From Hofstenia miamia (lineage: Eukaryota > Xenacoelomorpha > Acoela): a stretch of DNA of 64,000 nt. Under the pieces are notes generated by a model. It ran no database searches. It was given only the letters and a program-made list of their open reading frames with translations, and had not been told where the DNA came from. The stretch covers positions 545,952 through 609,951 of the forward strand of contig SCFE01000079.1 in the NCBI GenBank assembly GCA_004352715.1, in the 5' to 3' direction. The position numbers and the translations under genes are program-made. Positions 1 through 10,800 of this stretch are shown piece by piece; within the stretch, counting starts at the first letter, position 1; each line of letters opens with the position of its first letter.

Positions 1-270
1 CGAAAGTCACACAGAAGACGACTCTTCCTCATACTCCTTGCAAGACAGTTGATTGGTCTGCCAGAGCAGCTGCATGGTCGGCAAGTTCAAGCGGATCGTC
101 CTGCAGCAGTTGCTCGTCCGGAAGTTCAAGCGGATCGTCCTGCTAAAAGAAGATGTACTTCATGTGATTGGAAACGTGATCGCAAAACTGCCTACCGTTG
201 CCGTCAATGCAATGCTCCTGTCTGCATGGAGCATGCATGTATCTTTTGCAACAACTGTCTTCCAAACTAA
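1..270 (+). CDS. piggyBac transposase, C-terminal end (partial)
   Basis: The frame is open from the window edge and stops with TAA at 268-270, so only the last 89 residues are present. It ends in a Cys/His-rich finger with CTSCDWKRDRKTAYRC followed by CRQCNAPVC and a final CIFCNNC, the cross-brace zinc-finger layout at the C-terminus of piggyBac-family transposases, where it binds terminal DNA. A run of basic residues (RKSHRRR) precedes it. Just before the finger a roughly 33-bp stretch is tandemly repeated, giving two copies of VQADRP. About 185 bp downstream lies a piggyBac-like terminus. The catalytic DDD core would lie upstream of the window, so activity cannot be judged. A domesticated piggyBac-derived gene is an alternative, but the adjacent terminus favours a mobile element. 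Confidence 0.75.
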   Translation, partial: RKSHRRRLFLILLARQLIGLPEQLHGRQVQADRPAAVARPEVQADRPAKRRCTSCDWKRDRKTAYRCRQCNAPVCMEHACIFCNNCLPN

Positions 271-458
271 TTTATTCAAATTGTATTTTCAATATTAGCA
301 TACTCTAATACACTCATTATCACTCTTTCATACTATGCTCTCATTATTATGTGTATTAAGTATCATTTTTTAAGTAAATATAGTAATAGTAATGTACTGG
401 GTCTGTCAGACCCAGTGGGCTTTAGTGTGATTTTTTTTGCTGGGGCTTTAAGGGTTAA
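271..458 (+). mobile_element. piggyBac 3' terminus with hairpin and TTAA
   Basis: After the transposase stop, positions 396-416 form a perfect hairpin with 10-bp arms (ACTGGGTCTG / CAGACCCAGT) around a single T. The sequence then runs to CTTTAAGGG followed by TTAA at 455-458. A terminus reading CCC inward from TTAA is the piggyBac hallmark (TTAA is the target site), and the palindrome near the end resembles subterminal hairpins seen in piggyBac relatives. The left end is outside the window, so the target duplication cannot be confirmed. Confidence 0.65.
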
Positions 459-653
459 AAAACTCAACAATTGGTTGCCGCGGAAATACTAATTTGCATA
501 ATTAAATATTCATGGAATTCGTCTTAGTATCAGTTTTGTGATATAGCATTTAGGAAGATAGGGCTTAATTTAAAAAAAATTTGTATTCCCCACTAGCTAC
601 CTTAAAAACATAAATATATCAATCAGCAAAAAGTAGCAAACAAGCAAACAAAC

Positions 654-2589
654 CTTCGGTGTAGAAAGCCGTCCATTGCATTGTGATTTTGCTTCGGATT
701 TCGATTGCTTAAAGTCCGAGGAGAGTCGGGCAGTAGTTGTTTGCTTGTCATAGAAGCCGTCACCGAGAAGAGTCCGATATTCCTCCAATGCGCGCGCAAA
801 GAATTCATGAGTAATAAACGACTCTGTAGCATCCCGATCGCATTCAGGTAACAGTTGCCGCAATTCAGTCTAAAGATAACAAAAAGCTAGATGGCTAAAT
901 ATATTAAAATGCATCCACAAATATAATGAATATTTTGCACCAATTGCCAAAAATATTTAAAAACATTTCATGAATGCGCTTCTTGTTGAAGCCGACTAAA
1001 TTTGAAAATTAAAAAATATTATAAATAATAAATTTTTGTAAAAAACATTATTTTTAAAATAAATATAAAATGATTTAACAGCAAGAGATTGAACATGATT
1101 CCACTTCATATCATCATTCTATTAATATTCTACAGTCTAAAAACCAACGCGACAAGCACTACATTTTCATGCGATAATGTAGGTACAAATAGAAAAACTA
1201 CATAACATGTTACTCAATGTTGGTGAAAAAGTGAATTTTGGGTGCTGTGAATATTGAAAGACATCATTCATAGACAATAAACTTGAATTCAATAGCGCAA
1301 CCACTACTATGAAAGGTACTCTACATCAATATGGCAGGTGAAAAAGCTGAAATTGAAAGAGACGAAATAGGCGCCATGAGTAAAGGAAGCGAAGCATATG
1401 AAATTAGAAGGAATTCGGTATTGTAAAAATAACTAAGATAGTATTTAGAAAACAGGCGCTGATGGATCGATATTCATCTATATTAGTAAGTAAATACAAT
1501 ACAACGGATGCGATAAGTGAGTACTCAAAGCTAAATAGGAAAGATGAAGCTGCAGAAAGAAAATATTATGGATTACATTGCATTAGACAGAGACATTTCA
1601 CCCTGAAGAACTCAATGAAGATTTACAAGTTTTCTAAATTTAAGTAAATGGGTGTTAATAGAAAAGTCAACAAATATGAAAATGTGCTCTTCATTGCGAA
1701 AGAACTGATGAGAGAAGATCGATTAGATGACAAAATGCATGTAAAGGAATTTTGAAATTTAGATCAAAATATTGTAATGCAAAACAAATCTAGTTCAAGT
1801 AATGAATGTTGAACATTCATAAAAGAACGCAGGAGGGTTTCGTGAACATATAAAGTGCAACCAAGATTGAAAATAGGATTGCGAGGCAATAATAATATAC
1901 TTATTAGTAAGCATTGCAGTTTAACTTCTAGGAAATGTTTATCAATGTCGATGGAAAAACCAGATTAGTGTAGCAACGGAACAAGGAATCCTGATAGATT
2001 CATCCTATCAAATGTAGTATGAATAGAAATTTATAGTTATAAATATTTTAATTATTAAACAGATTGCTGAAACATGTCATTTTAGTTCTTGACATGAACG
2101 GGGTGGTAAACAAAAATTACAGAGAAATTTCGTTACAAATCATATCAAATGAAATGGACTAGTTTAACGTGTATACTGCCAAAGGGAACACAAGAATGTA
2201 AACCGAAAATCCCAAATAACATGTTCGGGCAATGTATTTCAAAAGAAATTATACTTTGCAACTCACAAATTCTACTGTTCATTCAAAGAAAATTTTTGAG
2301 AAATACTAGGCTAAATTACTTTACGGAAGTAAAACTAAAATATCCGATTAAGAATGTTTTTGCGAACCTGCTCATTATCTGAAATTAGATTAAAGAAGTT
2401 GACTTCATTTACGAGGAGTTTGAGATTGGCTGTAAGCAAAGGGGATGCTCGACTACAAAGAAGATGATACTGTGATGATGATAAAGTACTGGCAAATGGA
2501 TGAGATCTTTTTCTTGATTCCCGAGTACTGGATTCCGAGCCACTGGATATATCAGAAGGCGATGACGCATCCAAAGTAGAGTTAACCAT
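654..2589 (-). CDS. DEUBAD-like protein, first two coding exons (partial)
   Basis: Two minus-strand exons join in frame: 2413-2589 (ATG at 2589, donor GTAAAT) and 654-869 (acceptor TTTAG, donor GTTTGT); the gene continues beyond the left edge. The 131 visible residues begin with a Ser/Arg-rich leader (SSGSESSTRESRKRSHPF). A helical segment then runs from LLTANLKLL into ELRQLLPECDRDATESF and EFFARALEEYRTLLGDGF. The pattern LLPE.DR, then EFF.A...(W/Y)R..L.DG, resembles the DEUBAD/ASXH domain of Asx- and NFRKB-type chromatin proteins, which binds BAP1/UCH-family deubiquitinases. That match is from memory of the family pattern and is not certain. The start lies only about 320 bp beyond the stop of the upstream ankyrin gene, on the same strand. 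The downstream intron carries the piggyBac end. Confidence 0.42.
870..2412. other. Intron of the DEUBAD-like gene, unassigned
   Basis: This 1.54-kb AT-rich intron holds short plus-strand open stretches (around 1330-1430 and 1462-1647) rich in Lys and Glu, broken by stops. They look like decayed coding sequence, but I cannot assign a family. No splice-consistent exon was found. Confidence 0.4.
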
Positions 2590-2762
2590 TAATCAGTCAA
2601 CATAATAAAACTAAACATGGTAGTTAGGACAAACTAGTTCAATTTTGAATACAGTCTTAAAAAGATATAAAATAGTACACAATTACAAAAACAGCTCTTT
2701 GGTGCAAAATGGTTATTCACTATTAAGAAATGAAATGTAATTAATTTGCAAAACCATGAACA

Positions 2763-2793
2763 TTTATTCATATTTTTTCCAATTATTTTTATT
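2763..2793 (-). terminator. ANKRD49: Candidate poly(A) signals for the ankyrin gene
   Basis: Two AATAAA hexamers on the minus strand (2788-2793 and 2763-2768) lie about 120 and 145 bp past the stop codon. Both precede the neighbouring gene's ATG at 2589, which would keep the two transcripts separate. Confidence 0.45.
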
Positions 2794-2912
2794 AATGAAT
2801 ATTTAAATAATACAAAATCCAAAGTAAAGAAATGAAATACTACAAAAATCATTTAATCTACTATTGAAAATTTCTACAATCACAAATCATAGGCAAACAT
2901 TGTAAAATAACA

Positions 2913-3448
2913 TTAGTCCCAATTCAAAAAAGATTCAAACGCTTCTGTAAGGTCACCATAAGGACCGAAGCGGCCTAGAGCTTTCGCACCGCTCTCGCCA
3001 GCATCAGTTTTAAGATGAACATCGATTCCTCTAGTGTTAAGCAGTAAGCGAATGCAATCACTTGCTTTTGCATTCTGAGCAGCAGTGTGTAGTGGTGTAG
3101 TCCCAGAATTGGAAACTGAATTCACTCTGCTTCCACACTGAATAAGAAGATTAGCAGCCTCGACTTTGTTCCAATGACAGGCGGAATGCAAAGGAATCCA
3201 ACCTTCGAGTGTTACTGAATGCACATTTGCACCGGCTTCAATCAATACCTATCANNNNNNNNNNNNNNNNNNNNNNNNNNNNNNNNNNNNNNNNNNNNNN
3301 NNNNNNNNNNNNNNNNNNNNNNNNNNNNNNNNNNNNNNNNNNNNNNNNNNNNNNNNNNNNNATTTGCACCGGCTTCAATCAATACCTATCAGAATTAAAA
3401 AATTAGAAAGCTGGCCTCAACATTAAATAATACGAATTAATTATTACT

Positions 3449-3486
<38 letters not shown>

Positions 3487-3781
3487 ATATATATGGGCTC
3501 TAGATACTATGTGATTTGTATCCAGTGCCCGCAGCTTGCGATTTTCCATAGTATCCAGCGCCCTTTTGGATTTACAGCCAGAATAATTCACTTAATCTAA
3601 AAATTTTTCATTGTGGATTGGGAGTAGAGGCCTAATTTCTTATGTATGAGTTTCATTTTTTTTCAAAAAAAAAATTTTTTAAATAGTATCCACAGCACTC
3701 TGCCATAGTTTCTAGCGCCCTTATATAAGTATATATGATTTTTTTGTATCCAGCGCCCTAATGGTTTTGTATCCAAAGCCC

Positions 3782-3813
<32 letters not shown>

Positions 3814-4158
3814 NNNNNNNNNNNNNNNNNNNNNNNNNNNNNNNNNNNNNNNNNNNNNNNNNNNNNNNNNNNNNNNNNNNNNNNNNNNNNNNNNNNNNNN
3901 NNNNNNNNNNNNNNNNNNNNNNNNNNNNNNNNNNNNNNNNNNNNNNNNNNNNNNNNNNNNNNNNNNNNNNNNNNNNNNNNNNNNNNNNNNNNNNNNNNNN
4001 NNNNNNNNNNNNNNNNNNNNNNNNNNNNNNNNNNNNNNNNNNNNNNNNNNNNNNNNNNNNNNNNNNNNNNNNNNNNNNNNNNNNNNNNNNNNNNNNNNNN
4101 NNNNNNNNNNNNNNNNNNNNNNNNNNNNNNNNNNNNNNNNNNNNNNNNNNNNNNNNNN

Positions 4159-4190
<32 letters not shown>

Positions 4191-5193
4191 AAGGACATTA
4201 ATATACATAGTTACATACTCACAAAACTAGAAACTGCATGAAATTGGTAGGCTGCTTGCATTTATTGCATATTTGTTAAAAAATGATAATTTTAAAAATC
4301 CCAAGCATTTATGTTCAATAGATATTGTTAATATGGTCCTTTAGTGTTGAGTGAAAATGGGAAAATAAATTGATTTTAGTGTGAATAGTTACAATCAACA
4401 TGTTAGCATCGGTAGGGTATCTCAAAACAAGATGAAAGTGTTCGCTTTGTTTTTTTGTTCTTATTTACTTTTGCTTCCCCTTGTCTTTTATACAGTATTT
4501 TAGTTGTTTAATATTATTCAATTTTTTGTTTTTAATCACCGTTGATTAGTTTGAACTTGTATAAATTTTTCGATTGCTTAGTAATTATAGTTTGTTTTTT
4601 ACGCTTGCTAGCAAATTCTTAGTGATAACGCTACAATATTTTACACAGTTTCTGGAATTGTATTTTACGTCCTTGCTAATATTAGTTTCAGAATGTAAAA
4701 CACTTAAAAATGTGGAGAGGAGTAGATCGCATCTAGATAACTAGAAAGAATGCTGTTTTTAAATATAAAATATATTGAAGTGTGATTGAGTAAATATTGA
4801 CGAACGATTACATTCCTATAAAACGATTTGAACTAATAAAAAAATTGATAGATAATCCACCTTCATACAATCTATATGGCCGTTGTATGCAGCACGGTGT
4901 AAAGGTGAATACAAATCGTCGTCTGTTGCATCAATTAGTCCAGGATGGAGAGCCAAAAGGTTTTTAAGGTGTTCACAATGCCCTTTTTCAGCATAACGTA
5001 AAGCTAACATTTCATTTTCCTTAGATTCATCTTCAATTATAGGTGGTAGGTCGTCTTCTTCCTCACTACTAGAATGATATTCTACAAGTTTACTACTAAA
5101 TATTTCGGCTGACGTTTCTGACGGATGAACTGGAACATTTCGATGACGAATGTGTGAACAACTATCGTCATCTGAACTAGATGAATCTTCCAT
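2913..5193 (-). CDS. ANKRD49: ANKRD49-like ankyrin repeat protein
   Basis: Exon 1 is 4861-5193 (ATG at 5193, donor AAG|GTGGAT) and exon 2 is 2913-3248 (acceptor GATAG, stop TAG). They join in phase 0 to give about 222 residues, close to the 239 of human ANKRD49. The N-terminus is acidic and Ser-rich (SSSSDDDS, SSSEEEDDLPP). Ankyrin repeats follow: YSPLHRAAYNGHID, then GWIPLHSACHWN, then GTTPLHTAAQN, ending FESFLNWD. The order YSPLHRAAYNGH, ANVHSVTLEGW, PLHSAC matches ANKRD49 specifically rather than a generic ankyrin protein. The family is a small, poorly characterised scaffold reported in male germ cells. The intron carries two N gaps, (TA)n runs and a small hairpin repeat. The first 30 bp of exon 2 and its acceptor are duplicated across the 3255-3361 gap; the intron-side copy at 3362-3391 shows the true splice context. 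Confidence 0.85.
3255..3361. other. N gap with duplicated 30-bp flanks
   Basis: 107 Ns. The 30 bp immediately left (3225-3254) and right (3362-3391) of the gap are identical and include an exon acceptor. Probably an artefactual gap where contig ends overlapped. Confidence 0.85.
3453..3494. repeat. (TA)n microsatellite
   Basis: An alternating TA run in the ANKRD49 intron, interrupted by one G near 3484. Confidence 0.9.
3495..3780. repeat. Repeated GTATCCAGCGCCC-like motif with hairpin
   Basis: At least six variants of GTATCCAGCGCCC lie between two (TA)n tracts, near 3519, 3551, 3687, 3706, 3746 and 3767. An inverted variant (GGGCTCTAGATACTATG) starts near 3494 and pairs with CATAGTATCCAGCGCCC near 3550, forming a 17-bp imperfect stem. 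This may be a small MITE or minisatellite decaying inside an intron. Confidence 0.6.
3782..4190. repeat. (TA)n microsatellite containing an N gap
   Basis: TA dinucleotides run into 345 Ns (3814-4158) and out again to 4190. The gap is likely an unresolved long TA array. Any open frame across it is an artefact. Confidence 0.9.
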
Positions 5194-8100
5194 ACACAAG
5201 AAACTAAATGAATGAAGAGTATTGGGACTATTAAAACATACACTTTGCCAACCTTAGAGTGAAATGAGAATTATAATTTTTCTACAATCCAAATACAGTA
5301 ACATCTTGTAAACTGAGTATACAACAATAAATTGTGCAAAATATACAAGAATACCATAATAAGACTATTTGTAAAGAAAATAATACTTAACATATATGAA
5401 TACATTTAAAAACACATTCATAAAATAAATATTTACAAAAACGTTACTTAATATAGGATGATGTGTCTTACTATGTACATTGTACAGGAAATGCTAGGGT
5501 GCATTTCCACAGAAAGCATTAAATCGGATTTTGAGCAATTCAAATAAATTCACATCATCAAATAATATAATTGAGAAATTTTAATGTAATGTATAGCAAC
5601 TAGAGATTTAACTTTAGTTTTTAACGTCTTCCGGGGTGGAATTTTTAAAGAAGTACTTAAAAAACATAGTCAATGATAGGAAATGATCCAGTCAGTTGAT
5701 TAAATAGTTAGCAAGTTGACTCGCTCAGTAAAACTGGGCAATGCGATATATTTATTGAATTTATATTATTTTATAGCATCAACAACTCGCGTGCTTAATC
5801 GCGCTTAAAGTGGGAACACAACTCTCTTAAACATCTTTCAAAAATATACCAGCGCACGATGTGTGCGACAACTATCTTAAAACATGTCTTTGTAATAGAA
5901 GCGATATATCGCACAGGCAAAGCTAAAGAAACATTCATAATTGTTTGATGGATATCCTATAAAATAGTGCATAGCAGTGCCACACGTAAAGTTTAATGAT
6001 TATAAACAAAATAATGAAAAAAAATATTTTCCTTCTTCTAATTTCAATTTCCCTTCAGAATCATCAAAATTATAATAATATTCTAATCGGTATTCGGAAA
6101 GCCGTCGAAAAAATCCCACAGACATATAACAGTTACATCGGTGAAGATGCTAGAAAATATTACATAAAATGTTTGCACAATCATTGAAAACAGAGAGTCT
6201 GCTTATTCTTCTTATTGCTGGTGTTTTTCGGCTAAGTATGTATAGGTCTAACTTTATGTGTTTTGAAAAGCAAATAATTACAATTCGAAGTATAAAACAG
6301 GCGATATGTGTCAATCACAGTAGACTAGAAAACTCGCATAGTCAATTAATAAATAATATAAACTAAACTCGATTCGCTTATCTTGTTTTATATGTATAGA
6401 AATTAATCAAGACGGACCAAAGCCAACCCAAACAACAAGACAGATATCCTAGGCTTTGAATACAGTTACAAACCAAAATTAGTGAGGGTTCAAAAGAAAG
6501 GTTCTTGCATAGCTAAATGGCATCAATGTGATTACTGATACTCAACAAAAGCAAGACTTGTTAATAGTATAATACATAAATGGTTTAATCATGCTGGTAT
6601 CTAATTGAACTTAGAGACTGCTTGCCTAATACTTAAACAAACAGAATACCAAAGACAAGAATATGCCATTATTAAGTGAATTATTATTGTAACAAAAACA
6701 CAGTTTATATACGCACACAATAGACAATGAAGTGGCATAGCACATGGTAAAATTAAAAAACATTGTAATTACTATTAAAAATTAATGGCACGGTTGCATT
6801 GAAGATATGCAATGGCATAAATACATCAGATAAACATATTTGCATGACTTAAAGAAAACGTGCGCATGTAACTCCAATAACAGCACTTTGAGTCGTTCAA
6901 ATCGAACGGTGATGTAAACGACTTTCCAAATGAATAACTTGTGCTTAATAGTAAGTTGTATCTAAAATATCCGCCAAGCTGTTGGTTAAAGCAATGAAAA
7001 ATTGAAATCGCGAAGCAAGACAAATTCAAGATTGAATGCAATAAACTAAACAGCAGAAAGTAAAAAGTATTGAACACAAAATCGCATCAAAGTATATATA
7101 AACATTAACAAATGTTAAAACTACCAGATCGTAATTTCAATATACCTCTCATCTCAACTACAAGCCATCACATGACTAGACAGTAACTTATTCAGATGTT
7201 TTATAGGGCATAAAATAAAGAGTTATAATAATGGATGAGCAATTTTCAATAACCTAGAAATATTTTCAAACGAAATACCATTTCGATGAGTCAATGGAAA
7301 ATTAAAATAAAATGGTATAAACTTGTTTAACTTAGAAAAGAAGTAGTAAATGAAAAAATATATAAAAAGCATTGATTAAAGACATGTGCTATTAGCGACC
7401 GGATGACGGCAGACAAAGTCGTAGGTTTTGCAATGCATATTTGACCTGAGAGAGTATGAATTAAGTGAAAATAGTTCATGGATAGATCGTCATAGCGCAT
7501 CTGTTCAACTTTTCGCATCATTGTAGATAACGGCTAGTAAAAATTAATGATGCTAAATTTCACTGCCCGTCATTGAACACGACCCAACGAATTTATAGAG
7601 GTTTTTGTAAATCTCAGGCAAAATAAATTAATGGAATAAAAATAGTATTGTTTTGGGTCAAAATGAAACGTGCTAGCTTGCTAAGAATAAACCAATGGAT
7701 AAGCTTTCCTTGTAGGGATTTAGCAAGAGCATCGGATTCTTGCATTAATTATTCCGACATCTATTTCATATACAGAAATGCCGATTGATTTCTACTACTA
7801 ACTTGCTTATTTCAGCTACAACAACTTTTATATTAGCCTCTTTGGCAAGAACTATTTTGGGATTACTTTTAAGATTTCTTCAATAATTTTTATAATATAC
7901 TGTACTCTCAAACTATACTGTCAAAATTAACTTCATTGTGCAATTTAAGACTCTTACTCCCCACTTTCTCATTTCAAAAGCTTTATTAGCTACTACAACC
8001 TACAAAAAGAAAACAAAATGTGTAATATATACTACGCTTCAAAAGATTTATTCAAATAAATCATGCTATCAACTACAAAAAAAAACACATAACAAAGGTA

Positions 8101-8300
8101 GTATACATTAATAGGAAAACGGCTATCCAAAACGAAAGTTATGTGAGTACTCTTACGGAGTATTTTCAAAAAATGATTAATTAGATCTTGGTTAGAGAAT
8201 TGCAATTTCTGAAAGGTTATAAACAAACGGTTGATTATTAATGATGAAGAATTGCGAAATATTTTTGTAAAGTACTTAGGCAGAATCCGACATGAGAATT
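5194..8300. other. Unassigned AT-rich intergenic DNA
   Basis: About 3.1 kb upstream of the ankyrin gene. Only short frames without family resemblance are present. A tract near 5800-5900 is slightly richer in CG-containing words. The ankyrin promoter presumably lies at the left end, but I see no defined motif. Confidence 0.4.
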
Positions 8301-8304
8301 TTCG

Positions 8305-9750
8305 ATGAAAAGAATCTGTCAAGAACATAACTTGAAATTAGATTATCTAACAAATCAACTAGTTGTATTTGTGCTATTCTGGAGCGCCTCTCACTTACTT
8401 GCTGAACCTTTGTCTAATATAATTAATACTTCTTTCTGCCTGAGTTGTGTTCCGAGAAAGTTCAAGATTGCTAATGTTTTTCCTTTGCCAAAAGTGAGCA
8501 AGCCTGACATCGTTGATCTTCGTCCGATATCTCTTTTATCAATTCCCTTGAAGTATCTCGAATTCATGGCTCTACGTAATGTTAAACCACATATCGTTCC
8601 GCTGATTGACAAAGCACAACAACCTTATTTGAAGTGAAGGTCTACATGTACAGCTATGATTCGGCTTGTTGACGAAATTACTCGAATTCTGGATGCAGGA
8701 GATGACGTACTGCAACAGGCTTTCGATCTAAACAAGGCTTTGACACTGTCCCTCACAGCCGAATTTTATTGAAGCTTTCTAATAGCGGCATTCCAATTTC
8801 CTTTGTGAACTGGCTACCTGACTACCTTACAAACCGGAGCTTCCGTGTATCACGTTCCGGTGTTTTTAGCGATTTCTTGCCTGTCGTGAGTGGAGTGCCG
8901 CAAGGATCCTTGATCGGGCTTCTGTTCTTTATTTTCTACATCTCTGATTTTTCAGGTATTCATGGTCTGCTGATCAAATTCGCGGGTGATATGACATCAA
9001 TAATCAGGTTGACAAAAAACGCCTTCATCAATACCGATGCGATCCAACTTGATAAGTATTGCTCTATCAACTCTCTCTTGCTGAATAAGAAGTCTGTCCA
9101 AATGATCATCTCCACACGCAAGGCCAATAGAGTCTCAAACACACTCTCGATGTCGACATCTCCGTTGTTGATAATGCCAAAATACTGGGCATCATAATTG
9201 ACTATAATCTTAACTGGCATTACCACTTTGATACAGTCATGAAAAGAGCAGCGCAAAGGTTTACGATCCTTAGGCAGTTGAAGCCTGTCTGTAATGAAGA
9301 CGCCCTTCGTAACATTTTTAACTGCACTGTAGTTTCGCTCTTTGATTAATTTGCTCCGTTGTTCGTAGGTCTTGGCGACACGCTTAATGTCGAGGTTCAA
9401 AAAATTTTTTCACGTGGTCATAAGATTATTACTGGCAGTGAAACCAATGCTCTAAACTACGTGGCTAGGAGACAGGAATTGGCCGTCAGACTTTTCACTC
9501 ATTCATCACTCAACTCACACTGTCTTAACGATTTGTACCCAGCCTAGATCTGGTCGTGGAATTCTATCGTCTGTCTGCGAAAGTCTCAATTTTTCACTTT
9601 TATGACTCTTTTAATCCCTAAAAAGTCTTAGTTTTATTACGTGTTTAAGTTTGATTTTTGGTTTTATGTGCGCATGGTTCGTACCATTCTTCTATGTATT
9701 TGCATTTTTTTATTGACTACAAGTGAAAATATAAGTGTTTCTTCTTCTTC
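8305..9750 (+). mobile_element. Decayed LINE (family D), RT domain
   Basis: Broken frames carry RT landmarks in order: finger segment RKFKIANVFPLPK and DLRPISLLSIP (about 8450-8550), remnant FDLNKA...DTVPHSRIL (about 8720-8765), GVPQGSLIGLLFF (about 8895-8935), the catalytic box read as FAGD at 8979-8990 where FADD is expected, and a thumb/C-terminal region to a stop near 9545. The palm Asp change plus stops and frameshifts at about 8636, 8745 and 9190 mean it is dead. A TTCTTCTTC run at 9738-9750 could be its 3' tail. Domain content fits the CR1/Jockey group. No endonuclease is visible, so it is 5'-truncated. Confidence 0.8.
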
Positions 9751-10800
9751 ATTTTATTAACTATTTTACTCCTATCTTGATTTATGCATGTGCGGCTTGG
9801 AAAATGGAGTTGCTAAAGGAATACTTAAAAATACTGCTGTTTGCTACATTGACAAATATTAAGATAATTATTATGCAGTGCTGTTCCAGGTTTGCCAAAA
9901 CAGTCGTGCGAATATTGTGAAGATGAATCCTACATTTTGTACTAAAAATTTGGATAAGCAAAATCGCGACCAAATTTCCACAAGAGCAGAATTATGTGCA
10001 AGAATAGAATATCGTCCAATCTTTGTACAAATGGCAATCAAGATGAAACAATGTCAAACTCATTCTTTACTATACTTCTAAATTTTAAATTTTAAATAAT
10101 CCTATTTCAAATTTCAAATTGAAAAATATAATTACATTGCTACTGTAAAGTACTTTCAAATGCTAATTCCATAAATTTCTTGGTTCTATTGTTATTGATA
10201 TGTTTCTTTGCATGAAAAATACTTTACTTTTAATTCTTCTCCATAGCACCCTGTTTTCTCTATGTTGTTTTGTGTTTTCTCTAATTTCTGTGATTTTCAA
10301 TGTAAAAGATTGAAACTTACTGTTTGTGGATATTAACATGATGTGCCTGACAATTTTTGAATTTTGAATATATTTCATTAGCAAGGTATAAATTAGGTTT
10401 TATTACCAAATTAGGTATGAAAAATTCTCCCATAGGCGACGTTCTGCTCATCATTTCAAACTACTTTGTGCAAGAATACAGGGTTATCTAATCTTTCAAT
10501 AGACATTTTTATCATACAACAAATAATTCCTATTTATATGTCCGTATCTTAATTAATTTTTTGTATTTATAGTGGTTTGTGTACAATTAAATTTCTTTTT
10601 ATATATTTCTAGAGCAAATCTTATTATTTTATTTCCTATTTTACCCGTGTATGTTATAATTTTAGTACACCACATATTTGAATATTTTGTCTAACAAACT
10701 AATTTCTACTGCAATCAAAATATTGGATAAGTGCTTAACCCATCTATATGCAGTCACATTCAACAAAATGAATGGAATGTGAACCAAAAATAGTCTCTTT
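9751..10800. other. Unassigned AT-rich DNA with a faint LINE trace
   Basis: A plus-strand stretch at about 9750-9800 reads FTPILIYACAAWK, resembling the RT C-terminal 'L.P.L.YA...W' block, so another LINE remnant may lie here. The rest shows nothing recognisable. Confidence 0.3.

Noticed and set aside
3663-4208. Long frames of alternating Tyr-Ile on both strands
   Set aside because: Translation of (TA)n repeats and Ns; not coding.
5996-6187. Small frame with a hydrophobic, signal-like N-terminus
   Set aside because: AT-rich sequence readily gives Ile/Leu/Phe runs; no splice, family or context support.
8960-9400. 146-codon minus-strand frame
   Set aside because: Antisense of the LINE-D RT, which shows clear motifs on plus.
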